Shown here one piece after another: positions 41,848 through 51,938 of a stretch of 64,000 bases of DNA. The notes below the pieces were generated by a model that saw only the letters and a program-made list of their open reading frames with translations, had not been told where the DNA came from and did not search any database. The stretch is from contig JAXMCM010000022.1 in assembly GCA_046349355.1 (NCBI GenBank), positions 62,001 to 126,000 on the forward strand. The letters are read 5' to 3'. The stretch comes from CALKJU01 sp046349355. Lineage in GTDB: Bacteria > Pseudomonadota > Alphaproteobacteria > Geminicoccales > Geminicoccaceae. The translations under genes and the position numbers were made by a program. Every line of letters begins with the position of its first letter. The stretch's first letter is position 1.

Positions 41848-42764
41848 GCGAGGTCCCCGCCATCGACGTGCACCACCTGCGCAAGCGCTTCGGCCAGCGC
41901 GAGGTGGTCCGCGACTTCACGCTGACCGTGCCGCGCGGCCAGGTCTGGGGCTTCCTCGGCCCCAACGGCAGCGGCAAGACGACGACGATCCGGATGCTGT
42001 GCGGGCTGCTGCGGCCGGACGGCGGCAGCGGCACCTGCCTCGGCTTCGACGTGCTCAGCCAGAGCGACGCCATCAAGCTGCGCACCGGCTACATGACGCA
42101 GAAGTTCAGCTTCTACGAGGACCTGACGATCCGCGAGAACCTGGACTTCGTTGCCCGCCTCTACGCCCTGCCGCAGCGCCGCGAGGCGGTCGACCGGGCG
42201 CTCGTCGGGCTGGGCCTCGCCCATCGCGCGGGCCAGCTCGCCGGGCAGCTGTCGGGCGGCTGGAAGCAGCGGCTGGCGCTGGCCGCCTGCATGCTGCACC
42301 GGCCGGAGCTGCTGCTGCTCGACGAGCCGACGGCCGGCGTCGACCCGCAGGCGCGGCGCGACTTCTGGGAGCAGATCCACCGCCTCGCCGCCGCCGGCAT
42401 CACCGTGCTGGTCAGCACCCACTACATGGACGAGGCCGAGCGCTGCGACCGCATCGTCTACCTCGCCTATGGCGACGTGCTGGCGCAGGGAACGGTCGAC
42501 GAGGTGATCGCCGGGGCCGGGCTCGCCACCTGGGTCGCGACCGGTGCCGCGGTGCGGACGCTGTCGCACGAGCTGGCCGGCGTGCCGGGCATCCAGACCG
42601 CCCTGTTCGGCGCCTCGCTGCACGTCAGCGCCACCGATGCCGCGGCCCTGCAGCGGGCGATAGCCCCGTGGCGCGACCGGCCGGAGCTGCGCTGGGAGGA
42701 AGCCGCGCCGGGCCTCGAGGACGTCTTCATCCACCTGATGGCGCCCTACCGCGAGAAGGCCTGA
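41844..42764 (+). CDS. ABC exporter ATP-binding protein (YbhF-like)
   Basis: 306 residues. Walker A GPNGSGKTT near residue 38, Q-loop MTQKFSFYEDLTIREN, signature LSGGWKQRLALAA, Walker B LLLLDEPTAGVDP and the H-loop STHYMDEAERCD are all present. The protein is a single ATPase unit, unlike E. coli YbhF, which has two. It overlaps the HlyD gene by 4 bp. The permease follows after 6 bp; only one permease is encoded, so it may form a homodimer. Drugs or hydrophobic compounds are likely substrates. Confidence 0.92.
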   Translation: MSEVPAIDVHHLRKRFGQREVVRDFTLTVPRGQVWGFLGPNGSGKTTTIRMLCGLLRPDGGSGTCLGFDVLSQSDAIKLRTGYMTQKFSFYEDLTIRENLDFVARLYALPQRREAVDRALVGLGLAHRAGQLAGQLSGGWKQRLALAACMLHRPELLLLDEPTAGVDPQARRDFWEQIHRLAAAGITVLVSTHYMDEAERCDRIVYLAYGDVLAQGTVDEVIAGAGLATWVATGAAVRTLSHELAGVPGIQTALFGASLHVSATDAAALQRAIAPWRDRPELRWEEAAPGLEDVFIHLMAPYREKA

Positions 42765-42770
42765 GCGGCC

Positions 42771-43904
42771 ATGCACCTGCCCTCGCCGCGCCGCATCCTG
42801 GCCATGATCCTCAAGGAGTTCATCCAGATGCGCCGCGACCGGCTGACCTTCGGCATGATGCTGGGGGTGCCGGTGATGCAGCTGCTGCTGTTCGGCTACG
42901 CCATCAACACCGATCCGCAGCACCTGCCGACCGTGGTGCAGGTGCGCGATCCCGGCGTGTTCGCCCGCAGCTTCGTCGCGGCGCTCGAGAACACCCGCTA
43001 CTTCGACGTGATCGGCAGCGTTCCCGACGATGCCGCGGCCGATGCCGTGCTGGCCCGCGGCGACGCGATGTTCGTCGTCACCGTTCCCGAGGATTTCGGC
43101 CGCGACCTGGTCCGCGGCGAGCGGCCGGCGCTGCTGGTCGAGGTCGATGCCAGCGACCCGGTGGCGGCCGGCAACGCGGTGGCGGCGCTGGGCGACCTCG
43201 CGCGGACCGCGCTGAACCCCGATCTGGTGGGGCCCCTGGCCGGCCTGCGGGCCGGCGAGGCGCCCGTCGAGGTGGTCCTGCACCGCCGCTACAACCCCGA
43301 GCGGATCACCGCCTACAACGTCGTGCCGGGGCTGCTCGGCGTGATCCTGACGATGACCATGGTGCTGATGACGGCGCTGGCCGTCACCCGCGAGACCGAG
43401 CGCGGCACCATGGAGAACCTCCTGGCGATGCCGCTGCGGCCGGGCGAGGTGATGCTCGGCAAGATCGTGCCCTACATCGTCGTCGGCTACGTCCAGGTGG
43501 CGGTGGTGCTGCTCGCGGCGCGCTACCTGTTCGCGGTGCCGATGCTGGGCTCGCTGGGCCTGCTGCTGACCGCCCTGCTGGCCTACATCGCGGCCAACCT
43601 CGCCGTCGGCTTCACCTTCTCGACGCTCGCCCGCAACCAGCTGCAGGCGATGCAGCTGACCTTCTTCTTCTTCCTGCCGTCGATCCTGCTGTCGGGCTTC
43701 ATGTTCCCGTTCCGCGGCATGCCGGCCTGGGCGCAGGTGATCGGCGAGGTGCTGCCGCTCACCCATTTCCTGCGGCTGGTGCGCGGCGTCCTGCTCAAGG
43801 GCAACGGCCTCGCCGAGGTCTGGCCGCATGTCTGGCCGCTGCTGCTGTTCACCGCGGTGGTGGCGACCGTGGCCCTCAAGCGCTACCGGCAGACGCTGGA
43901 CTGA
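42771..43904 (+). CDS. ABC-2 type exporter permease (YbhR/YbhS-like)
   Basis: 377 residues with the ABC2_membrane_3 layout: helix 1 at about 20-45 (FGMMLGVPVMQLLLFGYAIN), a large periplasmic domain (about 46-175), then five helices with GLLGVILTMTMVLMTALAVTRETERGTMENLLAMPLRPGEVMLGKIVPYI, the typical cytoplasmic coupling region, and FFLPSILLSGFMFPFRGMPAWAQVIGEVLPLTHFLRLVRG. It completes the TetR-HlyD-ATPase-permease export operon. The 3' end overlaps the convergent AI-2E gene by 29 bp. Confidence 0.92.
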   Translation: MHLPSPRRILAMILKEFIQMRRDRLTFGMMLGVPVMQLLLFGYAINTDPQHLPTVVQVRDPGVFARSFVAALENTRYFDVIGSVPDDAAADAVLARGDAMFVVTVPEDFGRDLVRGERPALLVEVDASDPVAAGNAVAALGDLARTALNPDLVGPLAGLRAGEAPVEVVLHRRYNPERITAYNVVPGLLGVILTMTMVLMTALAVTRETERGTMENLLAMPLRPGEVMLGKIVPYIVVGYVQVAVVLLAARYLFAVPMLGSLGLLLTALLAYIAANLAVGFTFSTLARNQLQAMQLTFFFFLPSILLSGFMFPFRGMPAWAQVIGEVLPLTHFLRLVRGVLLKGNGLAEVWPHVWPLLLFTAVVATVALKRYRQTLD

Positions 43905-45690
43905 CCGGCTTCACGCCCTGCATGGCACTGCCCAGCGCGGCGACGGCGGCGGCGACGCCGCCGGCGGTCAGCTGGTCGTGCGGCAGGTGGACGACCGGCA
44001 GCTCGGCCCCGAAGGCAGCACGCAGACGCCGGCGCAGGCGCTCGACATGCGCCGTCGAGGTGTGGCCGACACGGGCGATGCAGGCCGCGGCCGGCGGCGT
44101 CGCCGCCAGCGCCCGCAGGTCGGCGAGGCGCGCCGTCGGCGGGACGACGAGCGGCTCGACCGGCAGCTCCTCGGCGGCGCGGCGGCCGATCAGCGAGGCG
44201 GCGGCGAGGTCGAGCTCGCTGCGCTCGCCGACGCAGAGCAGCGGCCGCACGGGTCCCTGCGGCGGTGCCGCCGGCTCGGCCAGGAAATCGGCGAGATCGA
44301 CGATCCCGGCGGCGACCCAGCCGGCCTGGTCGGGCTCGAGCGCGCCGCGCTCGCGGGCGAGCTCCGCCTCGGCCGCGGCCGGCAGCAGCACCCGGTCGAA
44401 CAGCCGGTCGGCATCGTGATCCTCGAGATAGGTCTCGGCGATCTCGCCGGCCTCGCGGAGGTCGCGGGCGAGCAGCCGCTGGTAGACCCGGGCATGGACC
44501 GGCATCGCCGGCTGGTCGCCGAGCAGGATCTCGAGGAAGTTGAGCTGCGGCACATGCCGGCCGAGAACGACGACGCAGACCGTCAAGGGCGTCGCCAGCA
44601 GCAGCCCCACCGGGCCCCACAGCACCGTCCAGAACAGCGCCGCCACCAGGATCGCCACCGGCGACAGGCCGGTGCTGGCGCCGTAGAGCCAGGGCTCCAG
44701 CACATTGTTGCTGACCAGCTCGAGGCCGACGATCAGGCCCAGGGTCAGCGCCAGCATCGTCCAGCCCGGGTCGACGGCGATCGCCAGCACCAGCGGGAAG
44801 AAGGCGGCGATGATCGGGCCGAGATAGGGGATGAAGCGCAGCACCGTCGCCAGCACGCCCCACAGGGCGGCATTGGGCACACCGATCAGCCAGAGCCCGA
44901 CGCCGTAGGGGATGCCGTAGCTGACGTTGATGACCAGCTGCATCAGCAGGTAGCGGCTGACCCGCTGGGCGGCCTCGTCCATGGCGTTGGTGGCGCGGGT
45001 GAGGTCCCGCCCGCCGAGCAGGCGGATGGCGCGGTCGCGGAGGTCCTCGCGCTGCAGCAGCATGAAGACGGTGAAGACGACGACCAGGCCGGCGGTGCCG
45101 ATCGGCCCCAGCACCGGTCCCAGGAAGTCGAGGATGGTCTGGACCGGCGACGTGCCGGTGTCGCGGACCTCGACCGGGACCGGGCGGACGACCTCGATCT
45201 GGCCGCCCGCGTCCGACTGCGCCACGGTGTCGTCGCCGCCCTCGGCGGCGTTGCCCAGCTCCTCCTGCAGGTCCTTGATGGTGGCGACGGTCCGGTCGAT
45301 CACGCCGCCGGACGGCGAGGCGTCGCGCAGCAGCCTGATCTTGTCGCGCAGCGTCTCCTCGTAGCGCGGCAGGTTGCCGGCGAGCTCGACCAGCTGGTGG
45401 GTGATGACGAAGCCGAGCCCGGCCAGCAGCATGGCGCTGAGCACGGTGACGACGATCACCGACGGCACGCGCGGCAGGCCGATGCGGCGCAGCCAGACGA
45501 CCGGCGGCGCCAGGGCGAAGGCCAGCAGGATAGCCAGCGCCAGCGGCACCAGCAGGTCGGCGCCGAGATAGAGGATGGCGCCGACCAGCACCGCACCCAG
45601 CAGGTTGACGACGGCGCTGCCGGGCGGCGCTGCCGGCAGTGTGGGACGCGGGAACCAGGCCTCGGCCGCTCCGTCCGGGGACCGGGCCAT
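43876..45690 (-). CDS. AI-2E family transporter with a long C-terminal extension
   Basis: 604 residues from ATG. The membrane part (about residues 28-375) has the AI-2E signature VPNAALWGVLATVLRFIPYLGPIIAAFFPLVLAI and LEPWLYGASTGLSPVAILVAALFWTVLWGPVGLLLATPLT. The remaining 225 residues are cytoplasmic and include a helical VYQRLLARDLREAGEIAETYLEDHDADRLFDRVLLPA part and an alpha/beta-looking part (VRPLLCVGERSELDLAAASLIGRRAAEEL). Long AI-2E proteins of this kind are known, but the role of the tail is not. It is 5 bp downstream of the UbiB-like gene and could be co-transcribed with it. Confidence 0.85.
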   Translation of the reverse strand: MARSPDGAAEAWFPRPTLPAAPPGSAVVNLLGAVLVGAILYLGADLLVPLALAILLAFALAPPVVWLRRIGLPRVPSVIVVTVLSAMLLAGLGFVITHQLVELAGNLPRYEETLRDKIRLLRDASPSGGVIDRTVATIKDLQEELGNAAEGGDDTVAQSDAGGQIEVVRPVPVEVRDTGTSPVQTILDFLGPVLGPIGTAGLVVVFTVFMLLQREDLRDRAIRLLGGRDLTRATNAMDEAAQRVSRYLLMQLVINVSYGIPYGVGLWLIGVPNAALWGVLATVLRFIPYLGPIIAAFFPLVLAIAVDPGWTMLALTLGLIVGLELVSNNVLEPWLYGASTGLSPVAILVAALFWTVLWGPVGLLLATPLTVCVVVLGRHVPQLNFLEILLGDQPAMPVHARVYQRLLARDLREAGEIAETYLEDHDADRLFDRVLLPAAAEAELARERGALEPDQAGWVAAGIVDLADFLAEPAAPPQGPVRPLLCVGERSELDLAAASLIGRRAAEELPVEPLVVPPTARLADLRALAATPPAAACIARVGHTSTAHVERLRRRLRAAFGAELPVVHLPHDQLTAGGVAAAVAALGSAMQGVKPVSPASAGSA

Positions 45691-45695
45691 CCCGG

Positions 45696-47042
45696 TCAGG
45701 CCGCCTCGTCGCCGAGACCCGCCGCGTGCAGGGCCGCCCGCTGGCGCGCCGCCAGCGCATCGACGTCGAAGTCGCGAATCAGGTCCATGAACAGCCTGTG
45801 CCAGTTGATCTCGGCTTTCAGGTGCAGGAACACCGAACCTAGGCCTATGGCTGCACGGTCCATGAAAACAAACTCGCGGGGCGGCATCACGCCGCCGGCC
45901 TCGCGCAGGCGCTGGTGCACCCGCTCGGCGACGGCGCGGCCGCTGCGGCCGCTGTTGGTCTCCTCGATCAGCCGCGGCCGGTCCTCGAGCAGCGGGCCGT
46001 AGAGGAAGGTCGCCCACTCGTTGAGGATGTCGATGACGTCGTTGGACAGGCCGGAGAAGCCCCAGCTGGCGTAGGCCTCGACGGCAAGGTCGCGGTCGTT
46101 GCGGGCGAGCGCCCAGTAGAGGTCGATCACACCCTTCACGAAGCGCGGCGGGAAGACCCGGATGCAGCCGAAGTCGAGCAGGTTGACGTCGAGGTCGGGT
46201 CGCACCGTGTAGTTGCCGAGGTGCGGGTCGCCGTGGATCACGCCGTAGTCGTAGAACGGCTTGTACCAGGCGTGGAACATGTTGAGCGCGAGGCGGTCGC
46301 GGCTGGCCTGGTCCCCGGCCTTGAAGGTCAGCAGCGGCTTTCCGTCGAGCCAGCCCATGGTGAGCAGGCGGCCGGTCGACAGCTCGCCGACGACATCGGG
46401 CACGTGGACGTGCGCTTCCTCCGCCAGCATGTGGCGGTAGAGCGCCATGTGCCGGGCCTCGCGGGCGTAGTCGAGCTCCTCGCGCAGCCGGGCCGAGATC
46501 TCCTCGTAGATGCGCGACGGGTCGATCGACGGATCGTAGCGCTTGTAGATGGCGAAGATCAGCCGCAGCTGCGACAGGTCGGCCTCCACCGCCGACTCGA
46601 TGTTGGGGTACTGCAGCTTGCAGGCGACGGTGCGGCCGTCGTGCAGCAGGGCACGGTGCACCTGGCCCAGCGACGCCGCCGCCGCGGCCTCGAGGTCGAA
46701 GCTGGCGAACCGGTCCTGCCAGTCGGGCCCGAGCTCGGCCGCCATGCGCCGCCGGACGAAGGGCTTGCCCATCGGCGGCGCCTGGCTCTGCAGCTGGGCC
46801 AGCTCGGCGGCGTACTCGGCCGGCAGGGCGTCCGGGATGGTCGCCATCATCTGGGCGACCTTCATCAGCGGGCCCTTCAGCCCGCCGAAGGCCTCGCGCA
46901 GCTCGCCGGCATGGGCCAGCCGGTCGAACGGCCGGCCCATGAGCCGGGCTCCGGCCATGCGCGCCGCCTGGCCGGCGACGGTGCTGCCGACCTGGGCGTA
47001 GCGGGCAACCCGGCCGGCGAGGCTGTTCTCGGTCGACGCCAC
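45696..47042 (-). CDS. AarF/UbiB/ABC1 family kinase-like protein
   Basis: 448 residues from ATG. The ABC1 fold marks are present: the KxGQ motif appears as MKVAQMMA near residue 61, then the Ala-rich loop AAAAASLGQVHRALL, the VIHGDPHLGNYTV catalytic block and LLDFGCIRVFP in place of DFG. UbiB-type proteins are ATPases needed for ubiquinone biosynthesis or lipid transport. A standard UbiB has two C-terminal membrane helices, which I do not see here, so it is more like the soluble ABC1/ADCK group. It is 4 bp downstream of the oligopeptidase gene. Confidence 0.87.
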   Translation of the reverse strand: MASTENSLAGRVARYAQVGSTVAGQAARMAGARLMGRPFDRLAHAGELREAFGGLKGPLMKVAQMMATIPDALPAEYAAELAQLQSQAPPMGKPFVRRRMAAELGPDWQDRFASFDLEAAAAASLGQVHRALLHDGRTVACKLQYPNIESAVEADLSQLRLIFAIYKRYDPSIDPSRIYEEISARLREELDYAREARHMALYRHMLAEEAHVHVPDVVGELSTGRLLTMGWLDGKPLLTFKAGDQASRDRLALNMFHAWYKPFYDYGVIHGDPHLGNYTVRPDLDVNLLDFGCIRVFPPRFVKGVIDLYWALARNDRDLAVEAYASWGFSGLSNDVIDILNEWATFLYGPLLEDRPRLIEETNSGRSGRAVAERVHQRLREAGGVMPPREFVFMDRAAIGLGSVFLHLKAEINWHRLFMDLIRDFDVDALAARQRAALHAAGLGDEAA

Positions 47043-47046
47043 CGGC

Positions 47047-48873
47047 TCAGGCCCGCTCGTCCAGCGCCGTCTCCAGCTCGTCGATCAGCCCCTCGAGGAT
47101 GCCGAGGCCGCGACTCCAGAAGCCGGGGTCGGTGGCGTCGAGGCCGAAGGGCGCCAGCAGCTCGCGGTGGCGCAGCGTGCCGCCGGCCTCGAGCATGCCG
47201 AGGTAGCGCGGCTCGAAGCCGTCGGGCTGCTGCCGGTAGACCGCGTAGAGCGAGTTCACCAGGCAGTCGCCGAAGGCGTAGGCGTAGACGTAGAACGGCA
47301 CGTGGACGAAATGCGGGATGTAGCTCCACCAGGTGCGGTAGGCGTCGGGCAGCTCGATCGCCGGGCCCAGGCTCTCGCCCTGCACGGCCATCCAGATCTC
47401 GCCCAGCTCGTCGGGGGTGAGCTCGGCCTTCGCCCGCGCCTCGTGGACCCGCCGCTCGAACTCGACGAAGGCGATCTGGCGGACCACCGTGTTGATCATG
47501 TCCTCGATCTTGGCGGCGAGGAGCACGCGCCGCCGGACCGGGTCGGTCTCGGCGTCGAGCAGGGCGCGGAAGGTCAGCTGCTCGCCGAACACCGAGGCGG
47601 TCTCGGCCAGGGTCAGCGGCGTGCTCGCCATCAGCGGGCCCTGGCGAGCCGCCAGCACCTGGTGGACGCCGTGCCCGAGCTCGTGGGCGAGCGTCATGAT
47701 GTCCCGGTTGCGGCCCTGGTAGTTCATCAGGACGTAGGGGTGGGCGCTGGGGACGGTGGGATGGCAGAAGGCGCCGCTGTCCTTGCCCGGGCGCAGCTCC
47801 GCGTCGATCCAGTCCTTCTCGAAGAACTTCTCGACGATGCCGGCCAGCGTCGGGGAGAAGCTGCGGTAGGCGTCGAGGACGACGACCTTGGCCTCGCTCC
47901 ACGGCCGGCGGACGTCGCTGTCCTCGGGCAGGGGCGCGTTCCGGTCGTAGTAGGCCAGCCGCTCGAGCCCCATCCAGCGGGCCTTGAGCGCGTAGTAGCG
48001 GTGCGAGATCCGCGGATAGGCATCCTTCACCGCCGCGATCAGCGCATCGACCACCTCGTCCTCGACCTGGTTGGCGAGGTTGCGCGACGAGATCGGCCGG
48101 GCGAAGTGCCGCCAGCCGTCCTCGATCTGCTTCTCCTTGGCCAGGGTGTTGGTGATGCGCGCGAACAGGCGGACGTTCTGGGCGAGCACGCCGGCGATCG
48201 AGTCCGCGGCGGCGCGGCGGCGCTCGCGGTCCTTGCTCGACATCGCATCGAAGACCTCGGCCGAGGTGAGGTCGCGGCCGTCGAGCGGGAAGCGCAGCCC
48301 GGCCAGGGTCTCGTCGAACAGCCGCACCCAGGCGGCGCGGCCGACCACCGACTTCTCGTGCAGCACGCGCTCGACCTCGTCGGCCAGCTGGTGCGGCCGG
48401 TAGCTGCGGCAGTCGCGCAGCCAGGGGGCGAGGCGCTGCAGCCGCGGCGAGCCGGCGAGCTGCCGCTGCAGGTGGTCCTCCTCGAGCTTGTTGATCTCGA
48501 GGGTGACGAACAGCAGCGTCGTCCAGATCGCGTTGGTGCGCTCCGAGATGGCCTGGAAGAAGCGGCCGACCTCGGCGTCGCTGCGGTCGGCGGCGAAGCG
48601 CAGCTGGGCGAAGGACGAGACCCGGCCGATGCGGTCGTCGAGCGCCTCGTAGCGCTCCAGCATCTCGGCCAGCGCGTCGCCGTCGAGCTCCGGCAGACGC
48701 CCCTTGCAGGCCGCGGCGAGGGCGGCGGCCTCGCGCTCGGCGGCGACGAGGTCCGCCTCCAGCGCCGGGTCGTCCGGGCCGAGGTAGAGATCGCCCAGGT
48801 TCCAGGTCGGGGCCGTTGCCGGCAGGGCGTCGGCGGCGGTCGTTGCAGCCTCGGCGGCGGCTGGCGTCATCAT
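47047..48873 (-). CDS. Oligoendopeptidase F-like M3 family metallopeptidase
   Basis: 608 residues. Two adjacent ATG codons exist (48873, 48870) behind a GAGGGG site. The zinc motif HELGH is at residues 397-401 in TLAHELGHGVHQVL, with the third ligand expected in ETASVFGEQL about 25 residues later. The N-terminal helical domain and the FCHPTVPSAHPYVLMNYQGRNRD substrate channel are typical of M3B peptidases. It cuts short peptides in the cytoplasm. It appears to be the first gene of a three-gene minus-strand operon (PepF, UbiB-like, AI-2E). Confidence 0.9.
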   Translation of the reverse strand: MMTPAAAEAATTAADALPATAPTWNLGDLYLGPDDPALEADLVAAEREAAALAAACKGRLPELDGDALAEMLERYEALDDRIGRVSSFAQLRFAADRSDAEVGRFFQAISERTNAIWTTLLFVTLEINKLEEDHLQRQLAGSPRLQRLAPWLRDCRSYRPHQLADEVERVLHEKSVVGRAAWVRLFDETLAGLRFPLDGRDLTSAEVFDAMSSKDRERRRAAADSIAGVLAQNVRLFARITNTLAKEKQIEDGWRHFARPISSRNLANQVEDEVVDALIAAVKDAYPRISHRYYALKARWMGLERLAYYDRNAPLPEDSDVRRPWSEAKVVVLDAYRSFSPTLAGIVEKFFEKDWIDAELRPGKDSGAFCHPTVPSAHPYVLMNYQGRNRDIMTLAHELGHGVHQVLAARQGPLMASTPLTLAETASVFGEQLTFRALLDAETDPVRRRVLLAAKIEDMINTVVRQIAFVEFERRVHEARAKAELTPDELGEIWMAVQGESLGPAIELPDAYRTWWSYIPHFVHVPFYVYAYAFGDCLVNSLYAVYRQQPDGFEPRYLGMLEAGGTLRHRELLAPFGLDATDPGFWSRGLGILEGLIDELETALDERA

Positions 48874-49037
48874 CCAATCCCCTCGGGGGTGCGCCGGAGG
48901 TCCGGCAGGAACGGCGGCCGGATCGCGGCCCCGCTGGATATTGGCGCTGGCGGGCCGCAGGTCCAGCCGGAAGGGCGACTTGCCGCTGCGGCGCCCGCGG
49001 CCTACGTCGGCGGTGCGGAGCGCAGCGGGGGGTGGAC

Positions 49038-50858
49038 GTGAGCATGGCCGGGCCGGATCTGGGACCGAACCTCGTCGCCATGTTCGACGCCACCGCCGGG
49101 CGGCTCGGCGAACTGCCCTTCCTGTGGGCCAAGGGCGCGGACAAGGCCTGGCACAGCTGGAGCTGGGCGCGGGTCCAGCGCGAGAGCCGCGAGCTTGCCG
49201 CCACCCTCGTCGATGCCGGGCTCGCCGCCGGCGACCGGGTCCTGCTGGTCAGCGAGAACCGCCCGGAGTGGTGCATCGCCGACCTCGCCATCATGCGGGC
49301 CGGCGGGGTGACCGTGCCGGCCTACACCACCAACACCAGCGACGACCACCGCTACCTGCTCGAGCACAGCGGCGCCCGGCTGGTGGTCTGCTCGGGCGCC
49401 GGCCTCGCCAGGGCGCTGATGCCGGCGGTGGCGCAGGTGCCGGCGGTGCGCCTCGTGCTGTTCATGGACCCGACCGAAGGCTGGTCGGTGCCGACGGCGA
49501 CCATCGCCCCGTGGTCGGAGGCGCTGCGGCGCGGCGCCGCCCTGGCGCCGGTCGACCTCGCCGCGGAGCTCGGCCCCGACGACCTCGCCTGCCTGATCTA
49601 CACCTCGGGGACCGGCGGCCGGCCCAAGGGTGTCATGCTCAGCCACCGCAACATCCAGGCGAACCTGCGTGGCGCCTGGCGGCTGCTGGAGGAGCTCGGC
49701 CTCGACGGCTCGGTGTTCCTGTCGTTCCTGCCGCTCAGCCACGCCTACGAGCACACCGCCGGCCAGTGCCTGCCGATGGCCCTGGGCGCGCAGGTCTACT
49801 ACGCCGAGGGCGTCGAGAGCCTGAGCGCCAACCTCGTCGAGACGCGGCCGACGCTGCTGACCTGCGTGCCGCGGCTCTACGAGGTGCTGCGCCAGCGCAT
49901 CCTGCACGGCGTCGAGCGCCAGGGCGGCTTCCGGGCCCGGCTGTTCCACCTGGCCCTCGACCTCGGCCGGCGGCGCTACGAGCAGGGCGGCCTGCCGCCG
50001 CACCTCGCCGTGGTCGACCGGCTGCTCGAGCCGCTGGTGCGCGACAAGGTCCGCGCCCGCTTCGGCGGACGGCTCAAGGCACTGATCTCGGGCGGGGCGC
50101 CGCTCAACTACGACGTGGGTCTGTTCTTCACCGCCCTGGGCCTGCCGGTGGCGCAGGGCTACGGCCAGACCGAGGCGGCGCCGCTGATCAGCGTCAATCC
50201 GCCGGCGCGGGCGCGGCTCGACACCGTCGGCCCGCCGGTCGAGGGGGTGGAGCTGCGGATCGCCGAGGACGGCGAGATCCTCGTCCGCGGCGAGATGGTG
50301 ATGCCGGGCTACTGGAAGGATCCCGATGCGACCGCGGCGACGGTGCGCGACGGCTGGCTGCACACCGGCGACATCGGCGAGCTCGACGAGCGCGGCTACC
50401 TGCGCATCACCGACCGCAAGAAGGACATGATCGTGCTGTCCGGCGGCGACAACGTGGCGCCGCAGCGGGTCGAGGGGATCATGCTGCTCGAGGGCGAGAT
50501 CGCGCAGATCGCCGTGTTCGGCGACAAGCGGGCCTATGCCGTCGGCCTCGTGGTGCCGTCGGCCGAGCTGGTGAAGACGGTGGCGCGGGAGGCCGGCCGC
50601 GATGCCGACCTCGCCCAGCTGAGCGAGCACGAGGCGCTGCGCAAGCGGGTCGCCGCCGCCGTCGCCCGCGGCAACGCCAAGCTGTCGCCGACCGAGCGCG
50701 TCCGCCGCTTCGCCGTGCTGCCGGAAGCCTGCACGGTCGAGAACGGCATGATGACGCCGACGCTGAAGCTGAAGCGGCACGTCGTCCGGCAGCGCTACCA
50801 GGGTCTGCTCGATGGCCTGTACGGGCCGGACAAGGTGGCGGAGAAGGCAGCCGGCTGA
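49038..50858 (+). CDS. Long-chain acyl-CoA synthetase-like AMP-dependent ligase
   Basis: 606 residues from a GTG with GGGGGG upstream; the ATG at 49044 is an alternative two codons on. Adenylation motifs are clear: LIYTSGTGGRPKGVMLSH near residue 180, FLPLSHAYEHTAG, GYGQTEAAPLISVN, and GWLHTGDIGELDERGYLRITDRKKDMI. The family (FAA1/FadD15-like) activates long-chain fatty acids with ATP and CoA at the membrane. A strong hairpin follows the stop. No fatty-acid genes are next to it; the cyclopropane synthase is far away. Confidence 0.92.
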   Translation: MSMAGPDLGPNLVAMFDATAGRLGELPFLWAKGADKAWHSWSWARVQRESRELAATLVDAGLAAGDRVLLVSENRPEWCIADLAIMRAGGVTVPAYTTNTSDDHRYLLEHSGARLVVCSGAGLARALMPAVAQVPAVRLVLFMDPTEGWSVPTATIAPWSEALRRGAALAPVDLAAELGPDDLACLIYTSGTGGRPKGVMLSHRNIQANLRGAWRLLEELGLDGSVFLSFLPLSHAYEHTAGQCLPMALGAQVYYAEGVESLSANLVETRPTLLTCVPRLYEVLRQRILHGVERQGGFRARLFHLALDLGRRRYEQGGLPPHLAVVDRLLEPLVRDKVRARFGGRLKALISGGAPLNYDVGLFFTALGLPVAQGYGQTEAAPLISVNPPARARLDTVGPPVEGVELRIAEDGEILVRGEMVMPGYWKDPDATAATVRDGWLHTGDIGELDERGYLRITDRKKDMIVLSGGDNVAPQRVEGIMLLEGEIAQIAVFGDKRAYAVGLVVPSAELVKTVAREAGRDADLAQLSEHEALRKRVAAAVARGNAKLSPTERVRRFAVLPEACTVENGMMTPTLKLKRHVVRQRYQGLLDGLYGPDKVAEKAAG

Positions 50859-50873
50859 GCCGACGCGGGAGCA

Positions 50874-50904
50874 CCGCCGGGTCGCCTCACGGCCGACCCG
50901 GCGG
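50874..50904 (+). terminator. Hairpin after the acyl-CoA synthetase gene
   Basis: A perfect 11-bp inverted repeat (CCGCCGGGTCG, 9-base loop, CGACCCGGCGG) begins 15 bp after the stop codon. No T-run follows, as is common in this GC-rich DNA. Confidence 0.6.
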
Positions 50905-51030
50905 CACGTACGGAGGGGGCAAACGGAACCCGGTTGCGCAGGACCTTGGCAGGGACAGCGCCCGGCTTCTCGTGTCTTTTCCTCGGCGGCGGCATAGGGA
51001 CACGACATCTGAGGGGTGTCAACGTCGACG

Positions 51031-51050
51031 CCACAATATCTTGTGGATAA
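51031..51050. promoter_or_regulatory. Palindrome overlapping a perfect DnaA box downstream of parB
   Basis: CCACAA-TATC-TTGTGG at 51031-51046 is a perfect 6-bp inverted repeat. It overlaps TGTGGATAA at 51042-51050, the reverse complement of the consensus DnaA box TTATCCACA. The site lies in the convergent gap between the acyl-CoA synthetase and parB. One box alone does not make an origin. Confidence 0.5.
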
Positions 51051-51068
51051 CTCGCCTGTGGCGCGAAC

Positions 51069-51934
<866 letters not shown>

Positions 51935-51938
<4 letters not shown>

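Noticed and set aside
41763..43829. 688-codon open frame on the minus strand
   Set aside because: It is antisense to the ABC exporter genes, whose motifs are complete.
50859..51068. Replication origin
   Set aside because: Only one consensus DnaA box is seen and there is no clear AT-rich unwinding element, so an origin cannot be supported here.
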